DNA of 64,000 nt, taken from NCBI GenBank assembly GCA_963790585.1, contig CAWBOY010000006.1:558001-622000 (forward strand), in the 5' to 3' direction. This document shows positions 57,018 to 64,000 of the stretch, in pieces. The position numbers were made by a program, and so were the translations under genes. Within the stretch, counting starts at the first letter, position 1; each line of letters opens with the position of its first letter. The notes under the pieces were generated by a model. That model saw only the letters and a program-made list of their open reading frames with translations, did no database searches and was not told the DNA's origin. The stretch is from CAWBOY01 sp963790585. Lineage in GTDB: Bacteria; Planctomycetota; Planctomycetia; Gemmatales; Gemmataceae.

Positions 57018-58913
57018 ATGCGCTCCGTCACCGCTTTGTTTCTTATGCTGCTCTTCGTCGGCTCCGCCAGGCCGGACGATCTGCCCAAGATGAAGTTCAA
57101 CGACGTCAAGGAAGTCGCTCCGGGCGTCTTTTTTCGCTACTCGTCTATAAGTGCCACCGATGACAAGGTCGTCTTCGGCGGCTGCAACAATACTTGGGTC
57201 GTCTTCGAGGATTATGTCGTCGTCATCGACGCCAACTTCCCCAAGGAGGCGGGCGATGTTATCGAGGCGGTCAAGAAAACTACCGATAAGCCGATCCGTT
57301 ATGTCTTCGACACCCATCATCATGGCGACCATGCCTATGGCAATGACGTCTTCGCCAAGGCGGGAGCGAGCATCGTTGCTCAATCCAATTGTGCGCGGCT
57401 GCTACGGATCGATGGCCCAAAAGAATTCGCCGACGCCGGGAAAAGAGCGACGGGCCGCAAGGACATTGCGGCGAGCAAATTGAAGGTCCCCAATCTCGTC
57501 TTCGACGACAAGCTGGTCCTCGACGATGGCACGCAGCGGGTTGAGTTTCATTTCTTTGGCCACGCGCATACGGCGGGCGATGCGGCCGCGTATCTGCCGA
57601 AATACAAGATCCTTTGCACCGGCGATGCCTGCGTCAACGGCGCCTACAACTTCATGGGCCATTCCGACTCGGCCTCCTGGATTCGCGCCCTGGAACGGAT
57701 GCAGCAACTGGACGTCAAAATGGTCTGTCCCGGTCATGGACCGATCGAAACTAATGCACTGCTCGAGAAGCAAAAACGCTATTTCGTCGAACTGCGGCAA
57801 ATCGTTCAACAGGGGATCAAAGCAAAAAAAGACGCGGAGACGATTGCCAAGGAGATCGATCTGCCCTGGTACAAGGAATGGACCGGCGTCCAGCCCGCGC
57901 CAGCGAACGTCAAGCACGTCTATGACGAATTCACGGGTGGCGTCGCTCCCTGGGATTTCTCGGAGGAGTTCGATCTCTATGAAGGTCCATCGCCGACGAA
58001 GGAATCAACCGGCTGGAAAAAGCCCAAGCGCATCCTCGTGGCTTCAGGCCTGATGCCGGCGAAAATCGCGGAGTTGAAACAGGTGGCTCCCGAGGTCGAG
58101 TTCGTGCCCGTCCGCGACATCGAAGAAGCGATTAAAGAGGCCGGCGATGCCGACGCGGCCCTTGGTTTCTGGTCGCCCGAGTTGCTGAAAGTCGGCAAGA
58201 ATCTACGGTGGGTCCAGGTCGGGCATACCGCTCTCGAGCGCGTGCTAACGAAGGATGTTATCGATAGCCCGCTCTTGCTCACGAGCACGCGGAACGTCGA
58301 TGGCGCAGCGACAGCCGATCGCGCGTTTGATCTGCTGCTGACGCTCGCCCGCAAGCATGGCAATCACGAATGGCATGGTAAAACCGTTCTCGTCGTCGGC
58401 ATGGGCGCGGCCGGCACGCAGATCTGCAAGCGCGCCAATGCTTCCGGCATGCGCGTCATGGCGATTGATGAACACCCCGGCGAGAAGCCTGATTTCGTCT
58501 TTAGCCTCGACAATCTCGACAAGCTCAGCGAGTTGTTGCCCAAGGCCGACGCCGTCATTCTCGTCTGTCCGCTGACCGAGAAGACCAAAGGCTTGATCGG
58601 AGCGAAGCAATTACAAGCGATGAAAAAGACCGCGTATCTCATCAATGTGTCGCGCAGCGAGCTGCTTGACGGCCCGGCGCTTCTGACGGCACTCGCGGAT
58701 AAGACGATCTCGGCCGCGGGTCTCGGTGAAACGAATCCGAAGCCGCTGAGCGAATCAGCGCGAGCCAAGGTCGCGGGCCAGATTGAGGAAATTAACGCGA
58801 AGGCCACACTCGAGGCCGAAGAACGGCGTTGGCGTTTGATCCGTGAGAATGTGCGCCGCTTCGTCGCGGGAGAAAAAATGCTCGGCGTCGTGGATAAGGC
58901 GAGGGGGTATTGA
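57018..58913 (+). CDS. exported metallo-beta-lactamase fold fused to a 2-hydroxyacid-dehydrogenase-like domain
   Basis: 631 residues from ATG 57018 (a longer frame to 56883 lacks signal-peptide features). Signal peptide residues 1-19. The MBL domain has T-H-H-H-G-D-H at 99-105, A-H-T-A-G-D and C-P-G-H-G, so the two-metal site is intact. The C-terminal half, from ~residue 345, is a D-isomer-specific 2-hydroxyacid-dehydrogenase fold with Rossmann motif G-M-G-A-A-G near 458 and N-V-S-R-S (catalytic Arg). The C-terminal T-P-H catalytic His motif is missing, so that half may bind but not catalyse. Fusion and export of both folds is unusual. Confidence 0.85.
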   Translation: MRSVTALFLMLLFVGSARPDDLPKMKFNDVKEVAPGVFFRYSSISATDDKVVFGGCNNTWVVFEDYVVVIDANFPKEAGDVIEAVKKTTDKPIRYVFDTHHHGDHAYGNDVFAKAGASIVAQSNCARLLRIDGPKEFADAGKRATGRKDIAASKLKVPNLVFDDKLVLDDGTQRVEFHFFGHAHTAGDAAAYLPKYKILCTGDACVNGAYNFMGHSDSASWIRALERMQQLDVKMVCPGHGPIETNALLEKQKRYFVELRQIVQQGIKAKKDAETIAKEIDLPWYKEWTGVQPAPANVKHVYDEFTGGVAPWDFSEEFDLYEGPSPTKESTGWKKPKRILVASGLMPAKIAELKQVAPEVEFVPVRDIEEAIKEAGDADAALGFWSPELLKVGKNLRWVQVGHTALERVLTKDVIDSPLLLTSTRNVDGAATADRAFDLLLTLARKHGNHEWHGKTVLVVGMGAAGTQICKRANASGMRVMAIDEHPGEKPDFVFSLDNLDKLSELLPKADAVILVCPLTEKTKGLIGAKQLQAMKKTAYLINVSRSELLDGPALLTALADKTISAAGLGETNPKPLSESARAKVAGQIEEINAKATLEAEERRWRLIRENVRRFVAGEKMLGVVDKARGY

Positions 58914-58919
58914 AAACCC

Positions 58920-59017
58920 CCCGTTTAGCCGCGAGCCGGTAGGCGAGCGCTGTGCGAGAACGCTATTTGAAAAGCGCTACCCCACAGCGCTCGCCTACCG
59001 GCTCGCGGCTAAACGGG
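58920..59017. terminator. 35-bp perfect inverted repeat
   Basis: Arms 58920-58954 and 58983-59017 are perfect reverse complements over 35 nt with a 28-nt loop. It lies 6 nt after the MBL-dehydrogenase stop and before the stop of the convergent Cys-rich gene (59032), so it can stop transcripts from both sides. Sequence (gtttagccgcgagccggtagg) is unlike the other palindrome families. Confidence 0.75.
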
Positions 59018-59031
59018 CCCATCGGGATTTG

Positions 59032-59536
59032 TTACTTCTTGGCCTTGGTGGCGCCCGTCTCAGATGTGCCGCAGCAGACGGGCGTGTTGTTCATCAACAC
59101 GCAGCAGGTGCAGCCAGCGCTCGATCATGGTGCAAAGGCAGTCGCAGCAAGCCTGGATCATTTCGCAGCATTTCGTGTCGCCGCTGGTGCAGGTGATGCA
59201 GCAGCCAGTCTCGGTCATCTCGCACTTGCACAGGCCCATCGTCAGGTTGCAGGTGCAGACCATCATGCCGTTCATCATCACGCAGCAAGTACACATGCCG
59301 CCGGCGAGCATCGTGCAAAGGTTCTGCACCATGCTGCAAGCCATCTTGTCTTCGCATACGCAGACGATTTTCATGCCGCCTTGGCACTTCTCGAACTTGT
59401 AGGTGCAGCGCGGCACCATGACGTAGTTGCCTGTCGGCGTCGTCGTGGTCGGCGAGCCATAAGTCGGTGTGCCCATGCCTGGGACGCTCACGCCCGGCAT
59501 ACCCATCGTCGTTCGGTCCATCATCATCGTCGACAT
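59032..59536 (-). CDS. small cysteine-rich protein (frameshifted)
   Basis: About 167 residues with some 26 Cys, in patterns such as C-T-C-C-V-M-M-N-G-M-M-V-C-T-C and C-C-E-M-I-Q-A-C-C-D-C. Met-rich N-terminus (M-S-T-M-M-M-D-R-T-T-M-G-M). One base is missing near 59130: the frame after C-D-C-L-C-T-M-I-E-R shifts to G-C-T-C-C-V-L-M-N-N-T-P-V-C-C-G and ends K-A-K-K at 59032, the repeat-like continuation. Cys density suits metal binding or heavy disulfide cross-linking, perhaps structural. No signal peptide was seen. Family not named. Confidence 0.65.
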
Positions 59537-59930
59537 TGGTGCAAACTCCTTATTGCGGCGACCCAGCGGCGGGCCTGGGAGGCGTCCTCAGCCGGAAGCC
59601 CGTCCATCGGGTTCTCGGAAAGCAATGGGGAGGATTATAGACGAGTACCTTTGACGATTGCAACGATTTTGACGAGTCTTTCTAAATTCTTTTCGGTGCG
59701 TCAGCTTTGCTGAATCCCGCGCTCGCGGCTGATTAAGCATAGCCCCGAAAAAAACTACTTAACTCGCGACACTACTTGACGGTTACGTCATGGTAAGATA
59801 GGTTGATTAATGATAGATGAGCGTGCGCACCCTCCGCGCCTACGGCCGGTCCGTGGGCCAGCTTCGCTTGTCAGCAAAACGGGGAGTAGAGCCATCGCTT
59901 CCGCCGTATCTTTGCAAAGGATAATAAACC
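59537..59930. other. gene-free stretch between the Cys-rich gene and csrA
   Basis: No gene. It must carry the promoters for the two divergent genes; the AT-rich stretch around 59640-59700 (ttgacgattgcaacgattttgacgagtctttctaaatt) is the only promoter-like part. A purine run ahead of the csrA start (aaggataataaaccATG, 59919-59933) supplies its ribosome-binding site. Confidence 0.4.
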
Positions 59931-60164
59931 ATGCTCGTCCTGTCCAGAAAAAAAGACGAAAGTATTGTGATAAATAATGACGTCACAGTAACTGTGATCG
60001 AGATTCGTGGCGACAAGGTTCGTCTAGGCATCGTCGCGCCGCGGGACATCCCGGTACATCGTCAAGAAGTCTTTGACGCTATTCACGCCAAGGAGAATGG
60101 AGCTATGGCCTCGCCCCTGATCATCGAGCAAAAGCCTTCTGGTGAAACGGAGCGCTCCAAGTAA
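59931..60164 (+). CDS. csrA: carbon storage regulator CsrA
   Basis: 77 residues beginning M-L-V-L-S-R-K-K-D-E-S-I-V-I, with V-T-V-I-E-I-R-G-D-K-V-R-L-G-I and P-R-D-I-P-V-H-R-x-E-V. The RNA-binding surface (L4 and the R-K-x-x-E-S start; R near 45) is intact. CsrA is a post-transcriptional regulator that binds GGA-bearing leaders. The tail is slightly longer than usual, with a T-E-R-S-K end. It is convergent with the FHA-sigma54 activator, 22 nt apart. Confidence 0.95.
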   Translation: MLVLSRKKDESIVINNDVTVTVIEIRGDKVRLGIVAPRDIPVHRQEVFDAIHAKENGAMASPLIIEQKPSGETERSK

Positions 60165-60186
60165 AGACAACCCGAATCTCCCCGCC

Positions 60187-62052
60187 TTACTCCGCGCGCG
60201 AAATCTGATACTTCTTGATCTTGTTTGCCAGCGTATCACGATGGATGCCGAGCAAGTCGGCGGCGTGTGTCACATTCCAATGCGTCCGGGCCAGGGCTTC
60301 ACGAATCAATGCTTTTTCGTGATCTTCCAGATTCAAGCTTTCTGTTGCCAATGCTTTGTGCCTTTTCTCGTCGTCCCTAATCCTCGAATCTAGATCGCAC
60401 GCATCAATTGGGCCGCCGGACGTGATCGACACGGCCGTTTCAATGACGGAACGCAACTGGCGGACGTTCCCCGGCCAGGGCGCGGCCACGAGCCTTTGAA
60501 GTGCGGCTTCCGTCAGCGTCGCGTGATAATGACATTCCTCGTTCGCGCGATCCAGAAAATGCCGCGCCAGCATGGGTATATCTTCGCGTCGGTCCCGCAG
60601 CGGCGGGACCAGAATATGAAAATTGTCGAGGCGATAGAGCAGATCTTCACGAAATGTGCCTTGCTTCACTTCGTTCTGTAAATCCCGATTGGTCGCGGCG
60701 ATGACGCGGACATCGATTTGAATGTCGGCCGTGGCACCGACGGGTCTAATTTTTTTGGTCTCCAACACGCGCAAGAGTTGCTTCTGATGTTTGAGAGAAA
60801 GCTCTCCCACCTCGTCAAGGAACAGGGTGCCATCGTCCGCTTCTTGAAAGTAACCGACGTGACTCGTTAGGGCTCCCGTAAAGGCGCCTTTGCGATGGCC
60901 GAAGAGTGCCGATTCCGCGAGCTCCGTTGGAATGGTCGCGCAGTTGACGCTGACCAACGGCCCTTCGCTGCGTTGGCTCCAGTAATGGAGCGCTTCGGCC
61001 ACCAGCTCTTTGCCTACACCACTTTCGCCGAGGATCAAAACGCTGGCTTTGGCGTCACACAGCTTGGCTACGTGCTCGCGCAAGGCTCGAATCGTCTTGC
61101 TGTTGCCGATCATCTCTTGCCCGCGCGGGGGAGCTCCTTGCGCGCGCCTTAATCGCGAATTGTCCGCAACCAGGACTCGATGCGCGCGAAGCAGCCGTAG
61201 ATAGTTCGCCAGGCTCACCGAAAGAACTTCGCAGAAGCGGACTTCTTGCTCGGTAAATAAACGGTCCGATCGATAGACATGGAGCACGCCGAAGGCTGAC
61301 TTGCTGGCCTCCGAGGGGTCGTCACTGGGGCCGGTAGCACGGAGCGCGATGCCGATCGCGTCGTCGTAGGCCGAAAGACTATCGCCGTCCGGCTCCTGGT
61401 CGGATTTTTCACCCGCGCCGATCCAGACGGCGCGGGGCGATTGCGGAGCTGATCCCGTAAGACGCCGACTCAGCTGCACGTCGAACGACGCCTCCGCCGG
61501 TAGGGTGATCCGCGGCAAAGCTTCTTCCGTACCGACACCCACGAAACCACAAACATTCGCCCCGGTTTGATTCTGGATGGCGGCCAGCGCCAAGCTGATT
61601 AGCCCATAGGGCGTGGCCTGATCGAGCGCACCATTCATGAACTGCAGTAACGCCGTCAGCTCGTCGAGTTGAAAGGTCGTTAACTCGTCTAATAAGGGGC
61701 GCTGCGCAACGACTTCCACGGCCGGCATGGTCGCAGTGGTCGAGGCGTGAGTAGCGATCGAGAACTGAAAGCGCACTCCGCCGATGCCAATTTTGTGGCC
61801 ATGAGCCAGACGGGTCGGCCCTGTGATGCGCTTGCCATTTACCAGAGTGCCATTCGTCGCCCGAATTTCGCCGATATACCAGTGCCCTGAGTCGACATAC
61901 AGTTTTGCATGTACGCGCGAGGCGCGGTCGTCATGAACCACGATTTCGTTGTCATGACTCCGACCAAGTCGGATTGTCTGCCCGTCGCGAAGCTCCAAAA
62001 TTGACGGTACGGCGATCCCGGCCACGACCCGCAAATGCGCGTTCATCAACAT
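60187..62052 (-). CDS. FHA-GAF-type sigma54-dependent transcriptional activator
   Basis: 621 residues. FHA domain (~5-98: R-L-G-R-S, H-A-K-L, N-G-T-L-V-N-G) binds phosphothreonine. A GAF-like region (~125-300) follows. The AAA+ domain has Walker A G-E-S-G-V-G-K-E, sigma54-contact loop G-A-F-T-G-A, Walker B G-T-L-F-L-D-E-V-G-E, and a Fis-type HTH at the end (A-L-A-R-T-H-W-N-V-T-H-A-A-D-L-L-G-I-H-R-D-T-L). An FHA-headed activator can read Thr phosphorylation, so it probably takes input from kinases like those in this window. Confidence 0.93.
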   Translation of the reverse strand: MLMNAHLRVVAGIAVPSILELRDGQTIRLGRSHDNEIVVHDDRASRVHAKLYVDSGHWYIGEIRATNGTLVNGKRITGPTRLAHGHKIGIGGVRFQFSIATHASTTATMPAVEVVAQRPLLDELTTFQLDELTALLQFMNGALDQATPYGLISLALAAIQNQTGANVCGFVGVGTEEALPRITLPAEASFDVQLSRRLTGSAPQSPRAVWIGAGEKSDQEPDGDSLSAYDDAIGIALRATGPSDDPSEASKSAFGVLHVYRSDRLFTEQEVRFCEVLSVSLANYLRLLRAHRVLVADNSRLRRAQGAPPRGQEMIGNSKTIRALREHVAKLCDAKASVLILGESGVGKELVAEALHYWSQRSEGPLVSVNCATIPTELAESALFGHRKGAFTGALTSHVGYFQEADDGTLFLDEVGELSLKHQKQLLRVLETKKIRPVGATADIQIDVRVIAATNRDLQNEVKQGTFREDLLYRLDNFHILVPPLRDRREDIPMLARHFLDRANEECHYHATLTEAALQRLVAAPWPGNVRQLRSVIETAVSITSGGPIDACDLDSRIRDDEKRHKALATESLNLEDHEKALIREALARTHWNVTHAADLLGIHRDTLANKIKKYQISRAE

Positions 62053-62321
62053 CTATCTCCGCCAGGAGAGGCGCATTAGAGCTTCAGGAATTCGAATACG
62101 AAATGCATCCGGTTTGTCGGCGTAAGACGCCGTGCGAGTCAAACGCGGATATAGCTACGGAAAAAGACGTGACGCCGTTGTCGCGACGGGTTTCCGCATT
62201 CCTGGGGATTCGTGGACGAAAAACAGTCTATTAGAATGGTGTGCTTCTCGTCCAGCGTTTTATTGTTGACAGCGCTCGCGCTTGGAGCTGGTGAGCAAAT
62301 TCAGTAGGGACGATCCTCGCC

Positions 62322-62732
62322 TCATGGAGCCGGCGTATGCGGCAGGGCGATGCCCGTCACGAGCGTCCCCGTCCACAGAATGAGAAAGCAGATCGCGAGG
62401 CCCAAATGAAACCTGCCCCGATGGCTTTTGCCTGTCCACAATAAAAAAGGCAGCATTATCGCGGACGGAACGGAAAAACAGAGATGCACGGAAAGAGCGG
62501 CAGCCAACTGCGGCTCACTGCGGATATAGGTGAAGACGGAAGGGTCGAGAAAGCGAATGATGACTTCGAGGCCCAGAACAGCAATCACGGTGAGGATGAA
62601 GAAGGCCAGGTTGATCTGCCCATGAAGGCGATACCGACCCCGAACCAACGCGACCAGGGAGGCCATCAGCAATAAAGTTACGGCGATTACCGCGATCTTC
62701 AATATCAAAATAACGAGAGGCCCGGTCGCCAC
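62322..62732 (-). CDS. DUF420 membrane protein
   Basis: 136 residues with four transmembrane helices and H-G-Q-I-N, the conserved His of DUF420, plus H-L-C-F-S and H-R-G-R-F-H. The family is often near cytochrome oxidase or assembly genes; none is seen here. It may hold a metal or be a small cofactor-handling membrane protein. Confidence 0.75.
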   Translation of the reverse strand: MATGPLVILILKIAVIAVTLLLMASLVALVRGRYRLHGQINLAFFILTVIAVLGLEVIIRFLDPSVFTYIRSEPQLAAALSVHLCFSVPSAIMLPFLLWTGKSHRGRFHLGLAICFLILWTGTLVTGIALPHTPAP

Positions 62733-62803
62733 GAAGAGTTCCTTTCAGGCGGGAAGAACGCAACCCTATCCTTTCTCATCATAGCGTTTGATCGATATCC
62801 AGG

Positions 62804-63730
62804 TCACGCCGCCCGTGACTTTCGCTCTTTCGGCTGGTGTTTCCAGCGGCGATGGAGCCAAAAATACTGTTCTGGATAACGGCGCACGAGACCTTCGAGA
62901 GCAGACGTGTAACGCTGCGTCATGACCCGGACCGCGTCCGATCGGCCTTGATAATCGCGCGGGTCGATCACTTCTTCTACCAGGCAGCAATACTCGAAGG
63001 GCCCGCCGACCCGTGGCGTGCCGACGATGAGCATTGGGGCGTCGAATTCTAGCGAAAGCAAGGCGACCGCCTTGTGCGTCGACGCCGGCCGGCCGAAAAA
63101 CTCGACGAATTGACCACGTTGCCCGGCATCCTGGTCAGCCAAGGTCGCCAAAACGCCTCGGTTGGCGAGCACTCCCTGGATTCGCTCGAAGTCGCCGCTT
63201 TTATCCAGAATCGTTTGGCCGGTGCGCGAGCGGAATTTATAGAGCAAGAAATCGTTGAGAAAAGGATTGTCTAGTGTTCGCGCGATCGCGAAAGTCTTGA
63301 AGCCGAAGAGCCCGAGCGCGTAGCCCGCCATCTCCCAATTGCCAAAATGGCCGGTGACGAGCAGAACGGCACGCTTGCCAAGCAGTTGATCGACAATTTT
63401 CGGTCCTCCTCGGAGATCGAGATATTCATGCCAATTCGTCGTCTGAATGACGCGCGGCATCTGAATTATTTCGACCAACAGCAGGCAAAAATGCCGATAC
63501 ACGCCGCGCACAGTTCGGTCGCGGGTTTGCTCGTCCATCTCGGGAAAGGCATAACGGAGATTCTCCAGCGCGACGAGACGGTGGCGTTTATTGACGTGAT
63601 AAAGCACCCACGCTAAACCGTCGGCAAGACGACATGCGGCACGGAGGGAGAGCGCCTGCATGATCGCCACAAACGCCCGAACCGCGAGATAGATGAGATA
63701 ATCCGCTGCGCGAGACCGCTTGTTGGACAT
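62804..63730 (-). CDS. lipid A biosynthesis lauroyl acyltransferase-like protein
   Basis: 308 residues from ATG 63730 (six residues inside the longest frame). Type I membrane-anchored helix at the N-terminus (L-I-Y-L-A-V-R-A-F-V-A-I-M-Q-A), catalytic H-F-G-N-W-E (HX4E), then G-[RK]-x-V-A-L-L-x-x, and L-A-D-Q-D-A-G-x-x-G. It transfers an acyl chain from ACP to a lipid A precursor in the inner membrane. This implies an outer membrane of Gram-negative type. Substrate chain length unknown. Confidence 0.88.
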   Translation of the reverse strand: MSNKRSRAADYLIYLAVRAFVAIMQALSLRAACRLADGLAWVLYHVNKRHRLVALENLRYAFPEMDEQTRDRTVRGVYRHFCLLLVEIIQMPRVIQTTNWHEYLDLRGGPKIVDQLLGKRAVLLVTGHFGNWEMAGYALGLFGFKTFAIARTLDNPFLNDFLLYKFRSRTGQTILDKSGDFERIQGVLANRGVLATLADQDAGQRGQFVEFFGRPASTHKAVALLSLEFDAPMLIVGTPRVGGPFEYCCLVEEVIDPRDYQGRSDAVRVMTQRYTSALEGLVRRYPEQYFWLHRRWKHQPKERKSRAA

Positions 63731-63765
63731 GACGCCACTCCTTGGCACCTTAGCAGATCGCGTAT

Positions 63766-64000
63766 CTATCCTAACTGCACCGTTCGCCCCGTCTCTGCGG
63801 AGCTATAGATCGCTTGAATCACCTCGACCGCGCGCCGCCCTTCCTTGCCATCGACAAGTGGCGCGGTGCCGGTTTCGATCGCCCTGACGAAATCCGCAAG
63901 CTGGCGCGTATGTCCCTGGTGCGAAATCGCCGCGGGATTGCTCGATCCGCCTGAGGTACCTGTCTTTTGCGCGAATCGTTCCTTGATCGTTCGATCCTCC
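63766..64000 (-). CDS. Gfo/Idh/MocA-family oxidoreductase, C-terminal end (partial)
   Basis: The reading frame enters from the right edge and stops with TAG at 63766-63768. The final 77 codons include S-H-Q-G-H-T-R-Q-L-A-D-F-V-R-A-I-E-T-G, P-L-V-D-G-K-E-G-R-R-A-V-E-V-I-Q-A-I-Y-S-S-A-E-T-G, the typical end of Gfo/Idh/MocA NAD(P)-dependent sugar oxidoreductases. The N-terminal Rossmann domain is outside the window. It precedes the acyltransferase on the same strand, 36 nt away. Confidence 0.85.
   Translation of the reverse strand, partial: EDRTIKERFAQKTGTSGGSSNPAAISHQGHTRQLADFVRAIETGTAPLVDGKEGRRAVEVIQAIYSSAETGRTVQLG

Noticed and set aside
1..64000. tRNA, rRNA, riboswitch and CRISPR search by eye
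   Set aside because: No cloverleaf with a TTC loop, no rRNA block, no regular repeat-spacer array, and no riboswitch core was seen. A covariance search (tRNAscan-SE, Infernal) would be decisive.

Overview
The window looks like a chromosomal piece of a planctomycete, most likely a Gemmata-type (Gemmataceae) bacterium. The clues are large Hanks-type Ser/Thr kinases with TPR or DUF1080 tails, a DUF1501 protein, WD40 and PQQ propellers, a Uma2 gene, and two exported proteins with the planctomycete N-terminal motif (R-L-E-x-L-E-x-R). A lauroyl acyltransferase implies a Gram-negative envelope. Most intergenic space is filled with palindromic repeats. I saw no rRNA, tRNA or CRISPR array.

Layout. 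0-1.4 kb: two coupled minus-strand genes, one resembling a papain-fold toxin. 1.6-4.1 kb: membrane TPR protein. 4.2-6.3 kb: AI-2E-family permease and folD. 6.6-9 kb: secreted protein, PP2C phosphatase, RbsD/FucU mutarotase. 9.2-12.9 kb: WD40 protein and Ser/Thr kinase. 13-17.4 kb: PQQ propeller, seven-blade exported propeller, GT2 glycosyltransferase, PEP-mutase/isocitrate-lyase-type enzyme. 17.6-21.8 kb: one large secreted-protein gene split by a complete ISAs1-type insertion sequence. 21.8-24.4 kb: repeats and a DUF1501 gene. 24.4-27.6 kb: minus-strand run of a bshB1-like deacetylase, a small protein, a Xer-type recombinase and a thioredoxin-TPR protein. 27.7-32.2 kb: HTH protein, myo-inositol-1-phosphate synthase, Uma2, TIM-barrel isomerase and UbiA prenyltransferase. 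32.3-40.3 kb: PDZ protein and two giant kinases. 41-48.3 kb: a 1,972-residue exported MBG-repeat protein coupled to a lipoprotein amidohydrolase. 48.3-50 kb: glutaredoxin-like protein, two truncated GspG-like proteins and a gene remnant. 50.5-55.4 kb: ABC transporter and membrane/WD40 genes. 55.4-59.5 kb: SEC-C protein, a metallo-beta-lactamase/NAD-dehydrogenase fusion, and a Cys-rich protein. 59.9-64 kb: csrA, an FHA-sigma54 activator, DUF420, LpxL-type acyltransferase and the end of a Gfo/Idh/MocA oxidoreductase.

Two themes cross the window. First, about a dozen otherwise well-conserved genes are broken by single-base frameshifts, mostly one missing base, often in homopolymers and mostly in the first 26 kb. 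This looks more like uncorrected long-read errors than gene decay, so I give whole gene spans and mark the breaks. Second, there are several families of palindromic or composite repeats, one of them nested inside another. The split gene at 17.6-21.8 kb is a true disruption, with terminal inverted repeats and a 10-bp target duplication.
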